From Montifringilla adamsi (Eukaryota > Chordata > Aves > Passeriformes > Passeridae): a stretch of DNA of 64,000 nt. Where the stretch lies: contig JAGGNK010007448.1 of assembly GCA_017590115.1 (NCBI GenBank), positions 9,030,815-9,094,814 on the forward strand, given 5' to 3'. The notes below the pieces were generated by a model, which was not told where the DNA came from, searched no databases, and worked only from the letters and a program-made list of their open reading frames with translations. Below are positions 1-11,204 of this stretch, one piece after another. Both the position numbers and the translations under genes were made by a program. The number at the start of each line of letters is the position of its first letter. The first letter of the stretch is position 1.

Positions 1-302
1 CACAACATCCCTTATCAAAGGGCTGTGAAGTGCCACGGAAGGACTGAGTCCAAGGTCCAAGGATTAAGCCTTAGACCAATTCTTCAAGGTTTAATCAGAA
101 TTATTTTATCACAGACAGAAAAACCCCATCAGGCCCCAGAGACTTCCATGGCAGAAAGGAGGAGGAGGCAGGGAACATCCTGCAGTCCCCCATCCAAACC
201 CCTCCAGCCAGGGCAATGCCAGAGCAGCCCAGCCCAGCCCCGGGAACGCTGCAGGCACGGGCAGGGCCCTGGCAGTGCCCCCGGGCACAGCCCAGCACCT
301 AC

Positions 303-511
303 CTGACGATCCAGGTGAGGCAGGCAGAGCAGTACCTGTGCCCACACAGCGTCTGCAGGGCTTTCCTCAGGATGTTGTGGCAGCTGCTGCACAGGAACTT
401 CTGGCCAGGCACGTCCTGGCAGATGCTGGTGGGGTATCCGAAGGGGAACTCGTTCTCATCAGGGGCACAGCCAGGGGGGTCCTGCAGGCTCCTGGGGCTG
501 CTCTCAGCCAT
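303..511 (-). CDS. TRAF1: TRAF1, first coding exon (partial gene)
   Basis: TNF receptor-associated factor 1, a cytoplasmic adaptor for TNF-receptor-family signalling. The minus-strand exon starts at ATG 511-509 and ends at a consensus donor (CAG|GTAGGT, GT at 302-301), giving 69 codons plus 2 nt. Residues 17-33 (PDENEFPFGYPTSICQD) match the human TRAF1 N-terminus closely. Residues 41-64 then form the first half of a RING finger: C41-x2-C44-x11-C56-x-H58-x2-C61-x2-C64, ending CLTWIV. Human TRAF1 has no RING here, whereas this block resembles the TRAF2 RING. An AG directly precedes the ATG (cgcttcag|ATGG), so the coding exon may begin at the start codon, with the 5'UTR in an upstream exon. The remaining exons lie left of the window. 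Position beside C5 supports TRAF1 rather than TRAF2. Confidence 0.85.
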
Positions 512-1651
512 CTGAAGCGAGCTCTGGCCAAGAGGAGATAAAATCCAGGTGCTCAGACAAGGCAAACACTCACTTGGATGTGAGAGGATGCACAGAGTCC
601 CCAAGCAGCCTCAGAGCTGAGCAGTAAGCTCGCTGTGCTTGGCTGGGTCTGCAGTGACAGGCGTGACCAAATGTCACACTGGGGTTTGACCTGGCCCCAG
701 CAGGAAATTACACCTTTAAAATTTCCCTCAAACACAAAAAATAGACCCAAAAGTGTCCTAAAAAGGGTGGGTTGGGGTTTTCTTTCAAGAGTTTTCAGCT
801 CGTAGAAAGATGAGCTACAGTCCTGTCAGTCCTCATCACACAGGATTGTTTCTGCAGAGTGAATCCCCAACCACATCAATTCTCAAAATTCGTGATTTCA
901 CTTCATACACACAGAAACTGAGCAGCTGGTGTGTTGACAGTGACTTTCCCGAAGTCATAAGACTTGTGGTGAAGTGACAAAGGAAATCCCAAGTCCACAA
1001 GCCCTTGATGCTGTGCTCTGGCCAGGCCCACCTGGAGCCACATGTGCCAAGGTATCGTGCATATTCAACTTGCTTGGGTTTGCTGTGCAGTGGGATATTT
1101 TTGGAAATGCAGCCAAAACTGATTCTGGCATCTCCCGGAAAGTCCAAGGAAGGTTTTTACCCAGGGAACCGGTGCAGTTTCATTATAATAAACCCTTCAT
1201 AAAGATTTTTTTTCCCCATAACAGTACTGACATACCATAACCTGTGTCAGTATTACCAACAGACTGCTAACTGAGACTGAGAAATCCGACCGAGAAACCT
1301 GAAAACTGCGAAAAGACTGAGAAATCTGAAAATAAACGAGCCCAGGCTGCCGTGGGCAGGCCGGACTGACGGTGCGACCGCCGTGATGCGGGCAGGGCAC
1401 ACACCCCCCGGCCTGGGGGCTCTGTCCGGGAGCGAGCAGCCTTTTCCACGGCCTGGCTCGGCCAATTCCCTCTGCAGCATCGCAGCGGGAGCTCCGCAGT
1501 GCCCGCAGGGGCTGCCAGAGCCCGGAGTTAGCGCCGGTAACACAAACGGCACGGAACCGAAGGGGTTTGAGCGGCTGCCGGGGCACGGAGCGCTCCGGCC
1601 CGGGGGTCCCGCAGCCCACCCCGGCTCAGGGCGGCGGAGAGCGGCGAGGAG

Positions 1652-1719
1652 ACCCGGCCAGCCTCCCCGGCCAGCCCCCCCGGCCAGCACCCCCGGCCAG
1701 CACCCCCGGCCAGCCCCCG
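1652..1719. repeat. 13-bp GC minisatellite, G-rich on minus strand
   Basis: GGCCAG recurs at 1656, 1669, 1682, 1695 and 1708, a strict 13-bp period with consensus GGCCAGCACCCCC. The minus strand carries runs of four to seven G in every unit, so it can form G-quadruplexes within the presumed TRAF1 promoter or leader. Confidence 0.85.
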
Positions 1720-1800
1720 GTGCCCTCCCGGCGCTCCCGGGGCGCGGCTCGGGCACCGGGCCCGTGTGTCCGGGGGCCGCGGGCTGTTCTCCGCAGCGGG

Positions 1801-1883
1801 CCCGCTCCTCTCCATTCCTCCCGCTCCTCTCCATCCCTCCCGCTCCTCTCTCCATCCCTCCCGCTCCTCTCTCCATCCCTCCG
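1801..1883. repeat. Pyrimidine-rich 19-21-bp tandem repeat
   Basis: CCGCTCCTCT followed by CCAT(T/C)CCTC repeats from 1802, 1821, 1840 and 1861, giving four imperfect units of 19-21 bp. The plus strand is nearly pure C/T and the minus strand nearly pure A/G. It lies in the same CpG island. Confidence 0.8.
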
Positions 1884-4026
1884 TCCCGCCCCGCTGCTCC
1901 CCTCCATCCCTGCCGCTGCCGTCCATCCCTCCCCGCATCCTCTCCCGTACCTGAGCCCGCCGGGCCCGGGCGGGCGCTCACCGCGGCACCGGAGCCGCGG
2001 CCGGGGCTGGGCTGGCTTTGGGCGATGCTGCCTCGCTCGGCCGGGAGGAGCGGGGAGCCCGAGCCGCGCCCCGGGGCCGGCGGGAGCGGCGTTTGCCCTG
2101 CCCGGGGCACGGGGAACGGGCTGAGGAAAGGCCCCGCCAGGCGAATTCCCCCGGGCCACCCAAAATGGAGAATGTGGCGGCTGGTTCCTGAAAGCGGAGA
2201 GGTGCCGGGGCTGCCGTGGTGCCCGGGGCTCAGACAGAAAGTCCTGACAGAAAGCGCGACATTCCCCGGCTGCTCGGGGCAGCCCCTGCCCGCTCCGGGA
2301 GCCGGGAGCCTCGGGAGCCTCCGGGAAACCTCGCCGGGGGAGCCCCGCTGTGCCTCACCCTCCAAAGCAGCTCGGGGTAGCGCAGCAGGGAGACACGGGA
2401 GTTCAGCAATGCCTGCAAAGCCTTCTTAGAGCGCAGGAAAGGTTCTACAAAGCGAAGTTTCATTATCAGCAGAATAATGGACCTGTTCACCCCCGACGCA
2501 ACCTGCCACCCTCTCTAGCTCTGACAGAGGATTCAGTCAGAAAAAGAGCTGTACATGCAAATGTGTTCACTGTTCCTTGTGGGGAACATCCCTGGGGGTG
2601 ATGCCCTGCTCAGCATTAACAATGAGAAGCAGAGGTGTTCCTCTGGGTGCCTCACTGGTTCTGCACTGCTGCCCTGACAGGAGCCGCCGCTGCACCACCG
2701 TGGTGTGTGCTGGCTGCTGAGGGATTCCTTTGCAGCAGAGTTTGCCTCGAGTCTGGCACCTTCCCGTGCTGGGTGTGCACAGGCAGACACAACACACACC
2801 TCAGCTCCCTCCTCTCTGCTCTGAGCTGATGTAGATCTGTAGTTCAGAGTCACCAGGGCTGGGTGTTAACTCAAAGCCAGGAGGAAAGTGTGACACAGCC
2901 CCACTGAGGCCTTGCCCTGAGCCATTTGCCCTCGTCTGGGTTGTTAAAATTCATCCTAAGTTAATTTGGCCCGGGCAGTTTCTGCCAGGATGTGAGTTAA
3001 AACCTCTTTCAGAAAGGAAAAGATTTCTGGATGTGGTTTTTCAGATTATGGGGGTACAAAGAGGTGTAAAATGTTAATTTTAGAATGATCAGTGTTACAC
3101 CACAGGGTCAGTTCAGGGATGAAGTGGCAGCTTCACCTCTTCCCCGTGCCCTTAACTCACTCCTTTCCTCTGGCTTTGAGACTTCTTGAAAGTTTCTGTG
3201 ATTCTGTTACACCTCTGTCTCCAAAGGTGCTGAGTTACACAAAGAAACTAAAGATAAGGTTTTGGTACTTTCCAAACTAGAGAGATTTCCTGTGGTAAAT
3301 TTCCCCCATATGAGATCAGTTAACTGAAAACAGGATGTGGCTCAGAGAAAGATTAAAATTTGAAGCTTAATTTTACTGTAGAGGCATTCCAGCAGTGCTC
3401 AGCATTGCAGGGCACTGTGTTACTATTTAGGGGGAATGACCATTTTATATCCTAGGGAAAAAGTGCATAAGGGAATATATTCCTATATTTAATATCACCT
3501 TTTAAAAATAAGCCAAGGTGTTGAGACTTTTAATGCTACAAATTTCACAGGACATTGAAAATGGAATTTAGGCTCAGATGCTCTGGGTTTTAAAGACTGT
3601 AATCAAAAGGAGAATTGCATTTCAGAGAGTTGTTTAAGATAGGGACCTCTCCGATGAAAACATGATTTTCAATTCATATAAATTAGCTGGAAATGTGCAC
3701 ATGTTCTAGGAAAACTGAATATGGGTAAAACACAGGAAGGAAAATTTGCTAGTAAAAGCAAATCCAGCGCCCATGAGATCCAGTTCTTCTAGGAACTGGA
3801 GCTCAGTGCTTCAAGTCAAGATTGCTGCCTGGTCAGAGCTCTGATATGTAACTTCCACACTATTACTTATTTTCTGAATGGAACACAGTGTCTGTGAGGT
3901 TCCACCAATTCAAGATTAGAAAAAGAAGAATCATTAATAATTAATCATTATCCTCAGCGAACTTGACAGCTTTGTCAGAATTCAGCCTCTTGTCTCTAAT
4001 AAAATCTTTTGACATGTTTCAGTTTG

Positions 4027-4079
4027 ATCTTACTACCAGTTGTAGCTTACTACCAGTTTTGTGCTTACTACCAGTTGTG
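4027..4079. repeat. Three-copy 17-18-bp tandem repeat
   Basis: CTTACTACCAGTT is followed by GTAG, TTGTG and GTGG in three consecutive units. A small local tandem repeat with no apparent gene association. Confidence 0.8.
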
Positions 4080-4352
4080 GCTCTGCTTTGTTATGGTGCT
4101 ACCCCAAGGACCAGCCCAGCCCTCATTACAAGAGCAGGAAAATTTCTCACTAAGTTTCATAAGAGCTGGACTGTAACCCTCAAAGAGACATCAGGAATCA
4201 ATTTTATATTCCTCATCCCTGCTCTGCCTCAGGATTTTTCCCAGACCATATTCTCTGTAAGGCAGTATTATCATAGGAATGTTTTCCTCCAAATAATAAA
4301 TGCTCTGGAGCACCTCTCCAGCATTTGACAGGAGAGAAGCACCCAAAAATTG

Positions 4353-4358
<6 letters not shown>

Positions 4359-4414
<56 letters not shown>
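4359..4414. repeat. (TA)n-(TG)n compound microsatellite
   Basis: About 15 TA dinucleotides run directly into about 13 TG dinucleotides. This is an alternating purine-pyrimidine tract and likely polymorphic. Confidence 0.97.
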
Positions 4415-6796
4415 GCTTATTTCAGTCACTCACTTAAGCAGTTTCCACAAGCCAAGCCAAGGAATCACCCTGAAGAGCAGAGAGAAAATGAAAGTGTTTC
4501 TCTCCATCACAGTGGCCTTGATGGTTTCCTACAAGCAAGAGTATTTCAGAGTAACTCACTGAGAGATTTCTGAGGCTGCCTCTGACTTTAGGCCACCAGG
4601 CAGATCTTCTTCATGAGGAGAAGCTCCCTGGTGGCCTCGTGCCTCAGCCACTGTCCCCCACCCACAGCAGGACAAACGTGGGCTGCGATGTGTGAGCCCA
4701 GTTTGTGAGCCCAGCACGGACCAGTTTGTGCCAGTTTCCCCAGCTGAAGCTCAGCTCTCTGGCCACATGAAGGGTTTTGCTGTACTTGTGGTTGTGCTTC
4801 TGTTTCTCTTAATGTACAGAAAGCCTGAGCTAAACTGGAAAATTCTGAGCTGCTTCTTTCCATTCTTAATGCTTTGGAGAGAACTCTGGGAATGGGAGCT
4901 GTGCCCAGGGGGAAGCCTGCCAAAACACTCTTGCAAAGCTCTGGATGTGACATGAAAAAACAAGTTCAGTTTCAGTATCTTTTGACTCTAAACCAGCTGG
5001 GAAAATGTGGATATTCTATTGATTGACTGGGACTAATTAGTGGAAACAGAAAAAGGAAACATTAGATTTATTTAATATCTTCATTAATTCTCATAAATGA
5101 CAAGCACTGAGGGGAAAGTGAAGGTTATGGCAAATCTCCTTTAACCCTTTCAGAAGCTGCTCATTTTGCTAATAACAGTGAAAAATAAAGATGTTTGAAG
5201 ATGTTTTCCACATGTCAGAAGCAGAAAGAGACTGACTCTGCACTAACTTGCATCTCTCCTCCACTGAGCCCATAATTCCCTCTGCTATTGCAGAATGACT
5301 AACAGCATCAGGCTCAGTTTTCCAATGGCATTTTTCAGTGTGATTCATAATCCTGAGTAATTTCCACACCACCACTGACATGTCTATTTGTACCTGGATT
5401 TTATGGGCAACACACCCAGGGAACACAGAAGCTCCAAGTGTTATATGAGGTTTCACAAGGGGAAAACAAAATTCTCTTTATCCATATTGTAAATGGAAAA
5501 CAAAGCCCTCACCAAAACACTGCTATAGCAAGAAGTAAAACTCCTGAGTGTTCACAAACCAAGATGTTTTAAGGAGGATTCTCAAGGAGAAAGGAAAATT
5601 AATTTTAAGCACAGGAGGAGCCTGAATGAAAAATTACATCTGGAAGTGGGGAAAGCAGGTAGAAGAGTAACAGGCCTATATTCTGAATAGGGCAAACAGG
5701 TAAGTGTTTAAACTCCTGAATAAAAAGAGCCCTCTCCTGAGGCCAGACCTCTTGGCAGCCGTGCCAGGGATGGAACCCAAGAGCCCAAAATCCCAGACCT
5801 GTTCCCAGCAGCGTCCTTGGAATCCAGCCAAGGAAACAAAACTTGTAGCTCCACGTCCACCATCTGAATCACAAACTGGGTGTTGGAACCCCAAAGCCAG
5901 AGAAGGAGGCACACAGGGAATGCTCCCATCTGCCCAGGCTCAGGGAAAGCCTGGGAGGAACCAAAACAACCAAAGCCTGGCTTTGGAGGGCAGCAGGAAT
6001 TGTGGTGATGTTTCACAAGCAAAGCTTGGGGCAAGACATGGACCGGAAGGAAATGCAGCATTTCCTAAATCTGGTTCTCTAAAGTCACATCCAACAGTTT
6101 TTCTTATCATGAATATCTTGTTTCAAAGCCCTGGGAAATGTTTCTGGGCTGGGACTAATCCCAGTTCAGAACTGGGCACGGGGGTTGGCAGGATCAGCAG
6201 GGACACAGGGCAGGAGCTCATGTAGGTTTAGATACATCCCCCCAGTTTCTGGTATAAACCCATGGAATCCTGCTAAATTATGTCAAGGATTAAGTTGATC
6301 CCTCATGGTTCCATAGGAAGCTTTTGATCCTACCTTGTTTTTGAGATTCCTGACCAAAACAGAAGCTTAGAAAGAAGCCCACCCTTTAATATTACACAGA
6401 TTGGTGACTTCAAACAGCTGGAATTCACTTCTGCTGGAAATGAACACCCATTCCTACCTCCCTGTCAGAGCCTGGGGATGAATATCCTCTAGGACCTTAT
6501 GGCAGAAGGTTTTAATGGAAAATTGTATGATTTAAGCAGTGAAAATGACATTTTTATGGCATATTGCTTTTTATAAGTAATGAAGGAAACCTGGCTAATC
6601 AGACCCTGGCAGAGCCAGAGAGCTCAGCCATGCAGCAAAGGAATGACTTCAGTCACAGCTGCCACTCAGGCCCAGCCTGTCACCAACACCTCAGCTGATG
6701 TCTGTGTATTGCAATTCCCCTTTCAGCAGGTACAAACTGGGATGGCTGAGGTGTTCCTGACATATTTCCTCTTTGCAAAGCAATTTTCCCACTGGG

Positions 6797-6829
6797 TTTT
6801 TTTTTTTTTTTTTTTTTGGTTTTTTTTTT
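6797..6829. repeat. Interrupted poly-T tract
   Basis: T21, GG, then T10. It could be a simple homopolymer or the minus-strand poly(A) tail of an old retroposed sequence; no retroposed body was recognised beside it. Confidence 0.9.
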
Positions 6830-9729
6830 GTGCTGCAGTTGAAGAAATCCTCTATTTGCAGATGTAGATATCAAGTGTAGCTCCTCCAAAATAATTTCAA
6901 TGCCACGGATTTGTTCTAGCTGAGGATGTGCTCCTCATGGTACAAACTGCAGGGAGCTGCCAGTGGAAAGAATGTGCTGCTGGGGCTCCTCTTGTAAAAC
7001 CAAATTAGACAATTCAAGTCCATATCAGGGCTCCTTGGAACCAGCCTCAGAGCACTAAACCCACCTCTGAACCTCTGTGTGCTCTGGAGTCCTTTAAACT
7101 GGCACCAGTGGGGCTGCTGCCCTTAAGAGAAAATAGATTTTCCACTGTAAATCCCAATTCTGGGGGTTTAATATCTCAACTGACTTAAAGTGCATCTAAT
7201 ATAACTTTTTGTTTACTTTGCCTGTAAAAGAAATTGCCCCTTTTAACTGTCAAACAGCAAACAAACAAAGGAATTATAGTCTGAGCCACAGCACCTTAGG
7301 AATAATCTGCATTTCGTGACTTCTAGCTCAGAATGTGGGTAAATATAACCATTTTATACATAACCCCCTGTGTGTAACAAATATTTCCCGGGACAGAAAA
7401 GAAAGGGTTGAATAGAGCAAGTTTTACTCAGGATCTCTCTGCTATTGTTTTCTACACTTGAATGTTCTTTTTATGAGAGTTGTGGTGTTTAATCCAGTTT
7501 AGTATTTTCCAGGAAATCGGTTGCTGCTTAAACATGTATCCAAATTCCAAGTTCATTCAGAACTTGAAAAGTAAAATTTAACACAAGGACTGGAATTCTG
7601 TAATGATCCAGCAATTGGCAAAAGCAAACTCTTGGTTCCCAGGAGAATGAAAGAGCCAAGCCCAGATATTTCTCCTAATTAGAGATGAAAACATTATTAA
7701 ATATCCTAAAAATTGAAAGCATATGTAACTGCTATAAGGTGGGTGTTTTACTGGAAAATAACTGACAGCCATGCTAAATTTCTGTGTGTTCTGATGTAAG
7801 AATTCAGCAGGAGATTAAGAACACATTTTGCTGGGAGACATGTCTAAACATTAACATTTACACAGGCTGAAAATAGACCTCTGTAGGCAGGGTCAAGTCA
7901 GACTACCCACCATGGATGGACACCAAATTGGCAGCTCCCAGACTGGGATTTTTTTAAATTACAAAATAATCTCCACTCAAAAGAAAAGATGGATTTCCTT
8001 GCCCTGTGTTCACTCATCTCCTGACACCTCTTCTGTAAATGGACCTACAGACCCCAGCCAGCTGATTCCACAGCTCTTCTTTGTGGGAATGGGTGTTTGA
8101 TAATGTTTATTAGAAGAGTTTTGAACTGGAAAGTAATCTTACCAAGGATTTTATTCAAGGATTTTGTATTGCTCCACCTGCTTACTCAGAAGGGGGACTG
8201 TCCCTACACTGAACATCCACATTGCTGTGCAAATACAGAAAAGAATTTTGGTGTGATGTTCTGGCTTTGCATTGCCCAGATGCACTGAACAAACTCACTG
8301 TGATGAAGTGAATATTTCTCCCATCCCAAATTTCAGATGAGAGTGGAGCATCATAACAAAATAAAAATTATGTGCTAACTTGGGCTTGCACCTTCCTAGC
8401 CCACACTCTTCCCCCTAGTATTTAATATATGTGTTGGGGTCAGCCAGGAGAGAATTATGGCAGTCACTATGGAGGTATTCAGAAAGTAACACTAATCTGC
8501 AATAGGGATTTACCATTCCCCTTCTAAAATTGCCAGGTATTCCTAATTTCACACCATTTTTGACAGAGCACTTGGCTGAGTAAGACTACCTAGGGCTTGT
8601 GGCATGTCCTGAAGGATTCTACACACAAAATCACTTCTTCCCTGCTTGGGGAACAATGGCCAGAGAAAGGCACCCTTTGGCTCTCTCCCTAAATTAGTCA
8701 CAGCTCTTTGGCACAGCCCAGCAGCTTTCAGCCCAGAGCAAAGTGTGAGTTTCATATGTCACTGTGCATAACAGGCTGGAATTTGGGCTATTCAAGTCAC
8801 TCACCAGCTTGGGTCATTGAGATTAATTTCTGGTCGCAATGAAAAGAGAAATGAGTTCATTTTGTGATGCTTAGCTGTCTAAAAACCAGTCTAAAATACA
8901 AATGGAAATGTACAGAAATAGGTATTTTTAAAAGAGCCAAAGGATATCACAGTATTAACCCTTAGATTTGTTATAATCTCTGGAACTCAACCAACTCAGG
9001 CCTGCCAAGAGTACCCAGGGAGAATCCAATTTGAATGGCATCTGCTGAGTTTCCTTATTCAAAGGGAAATATATGAAAAAGGAATAAAAGTACAATAATT
9101 AAGTAAAAACTTACTTAATTGCCCTTAGAGAGTCCTGCTTTCAGAGATGATCTGTGCAGGCAAGGTCAGCCATCCTTTTTTTTTTTTGGAAAACTGGGGA
9201 TAAACGTGGGCAGGAGCACTCAGCTCTGAGGCCACTTCATCAGCAGGGAGGCAGAGCAGTCACCTGGCACTGCCTGGCCTTTGGGAGCACTGCAGCAGTG
9301 GGGCAGGGAAATTCGAGTCCTTCTGGAAGCACTACAGCTCTTGGCTGGAGATTCAAAGGCTGGAACATTTGGAGACTTGCACATCACAGACATAAACAAG
9401 CAAGGAACAGAAAAACACTGTGTACAATTCAGAGAGAAAAGCTCTGGTGTCCAGAATCCACAGTAAACTTGGAAGGACAGAATGTGCTTTAAAATAATTT
9501 CCATTTCATAATACAGATGAGTCACCTAAGCAGTGATTATTCCAAGAATTTCCATGTTTGCTGGGATTAATCCTGGGGGCTGCTTGGTGCCTCAGAACTC
9601 TCTGACCGTGAGGCACCAAGGTTGGCACTGAGCTCTAAAATCACTCCCATGTCACTTCCATCTTCTCTTGTCCTGCAGCAATCTGACAACATCCTTTGCA
9701 TGTGGAAGCAGATGGAGACACAGATATAC

Positions 9730-9783
9730 CTTTCCCCCACGTGGTTTTGCTGTGAAAGTCAAGCCACGCCACGTGGGGAAGGG
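9730..9783. repeat. Inverted repeat with two CACGTG E-boxes
   Basis: The left arm CTTTCCCCCACGTGG (9730-9744) and right arm CCACGTGGGGAAGGG (9769-9783) are imperfect reverse complements separated by a 24-base loop. Each arm holds a perfect CACGTG E-box (9738-9743 and 9770-9775), spaced 32 bp, or about three helical turns. It lies about 1.4 kb beyond the C5 stop codon. Confidence 0.75.
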
Positions 9784-10659
9784 AAATCTTCCTGACACTG
9801 GGATTTGTACACACCTCCAGCCTACACATGGCTGATTATCTGTACAAATGTTCCCTTTTAAATGCATGCATTTGAAGTATCTTACTGATCTCAGTGATAT
9901 ACTGGATTGTTAATTCTGAATAGAAACAGAGATAACAAATAAGATTAAAGATTTTTTTTTTTAAATTAGTGACTGCAATTTGATATTTAAGAGCACCATT
10001 TTCAGGTGTTATTTTTAAATAACTGGTCTTCAGGAGCCTTTTTTGCAGTCTGGCTCACTAAAAATCAATAGAACTTAAATGTCACAAGTCACCTGTGAAA
10101 ACAAGACACGCTCCTTGTCATTTAAAGAGATTAATGTCTCACAAAAGATTAGGTCTCACAATACACGGTTCAGAAGCAGAAATGTTTACAGGTGGCCTGT
10201 CTAGACAGCCCCACTGAGCATTTCCATGTACTGCTCCCTGCAGTTTGAATTTATATCCAGTTATTACTGGACACAGTGTGAGCTTCTTGTGCTTCTTAGA
10301 AAGTTTGGAGGATTAAAAAAAAGTCAAATACTCACACAGCCAAAATTAAAAATTGCATCATCTCTGAATATCTTCTTTCCACATCTTAAATGTTCTGGAT
10401 CTAGATATTCCTAAGAGAGAGGGAAAACAGTAATTTTAAAGTTCTTGGACATGCTGCTTTTGGGCAACTCCTCAATACAAATAAAAACGTGTGCAACTGT
10501 ACTTTGTATCAAATTCTCTTCTCAGTTTTACTGGGAACCAAGGTGATTTGTGCCAGGAGCTGTGTGCAGGAAAATTGGCCTTTCATCTGCCACTTTCCTG
10601 GAGGCAAGGCAAGATTTTTAACTGTCAAATTCAGTCATCAAATGCAAAGTAACATTTGT

Positions 10660-11204
10660 TTTAATCCACCTAAGTTACAGATGTTGATGCAGCTGACTGT
10701 GTCCTAAAGCACAAATAATAAAGGCACACATACAATTGAAGATTTTTTTTTTTTTAAACAAGAAAGCAGAGCATAAAACCAGCATCAGTTACTGTCAGGA
10801 ATGGAAATGCAGGAATTCAAAAAAAGAGTACAAAAGGAAAAGCTAAGGAATGAAGTTTCTTTCACAGAGAGCTTACAAAGTGGCTGCATATATTTATGTT
10901 CTGATAAGACTTGAGTTTAGTGACAAGACAGTGCTTTTCATCTTTGTTTTTGCAGTCAGTCCAATTCTTTTGACTTCAAATGGCTTTGCACTGTTCTGTG
11001 TTATTCTCTCATCCAAGCTTAAAAATCATATTTGAGCATTACTCTTCTGTAATAACACTGCTATAAAATACATGCCAAATAATTTTTCATGATAACCATT
11101 ACTGAGTGTTCAGTCAAAAAGAATTAATAAATATGAGGTGAGGATTTTTCTTCTTTTCAATGGGATTTGATCTGGATTTTTGATTTAAAAACTGTCCAAG
11201 TGAA
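10660..11204 (-). other. C5: C5 3'UTR (end uncertain)
   Basis: Minus-strand sequence after the C5 stop codon (11207-11205). No AATAAA was found on the minus strand here. The nearest usable variant is ATTAAA at 10665-10660, about 540 bp past the stop. That 3' end is a guess; long-read or 3'-end data would settle it. Confidence 0.4.

Larger units (their letters stand above)
1330..2345 (-). promoter_or_regulatory. TRAF1: CpG island, probable TRAF1 promoter / 5' non-coding exon
   Basis: About 1 kb of strongly GC- and CpG-rich sequence in an otherwise AT-rich region, lying 0.8-1.8 kb upstream of the TRAF1 start codon on the minus strand. Two plausible minus-strand splice donors occur inside it: CTCAG|GTACGG (exon end 1951) and CGCG|GTGAGC (exon end 1982). 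Either could join a non-coding first exon to the AG at 513-512. GGGGAAT-type sequences reminiscent of NF-kappaB half-sites are seen on the minus strand near 2138-2146 and 2262-2270. TRAF1 is a known NF-kappaB target, but these are not full consensus sites. The transcription start cannot be fixed from sequence. Confidence 0.6.
2350..11200. other. TRAF1-C5 intergenic region
   Basis: AT-rich sequence between the TRAF1 CpG island and the C5 stop codon. No exon resembling a known protein was found on either strand. The longest open frame (5704-6225, plus, 173 codons) has no recognisable domain and no spliced context. Contents that can be named: a three-unit repeat at 4027-4079, a TA/TG microsatellite at 4359-4414, interrupted poly-T at 6797-6829, an E-box inverted repeat at 9730-9783, and the C5 3'UTR at the right end. 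Confidence 0.6.

Noticed and set aside
1253..2365. 370-codon minus-strand open frame in the CpG island
   Set aside because: The composition is Arg/Gly/Pro-rich and driven by GC-rich repeats, overlapping frames on both strands are equally open, and no domain is recognisable. It is typical of stop-poor CpG-island DNA.
5704..6225. 173-codon plus-strand open frame in the TRAF1-C5 interval
   Set aside because: No recognisable domain, no promoter or splice context, and low-complexity composition; a chance frame.
6797..6829. Poly-T as the tail of a processed pseudogene
   Set aside because: No retroposed gene body or target-site duplication could be recognised beside it.
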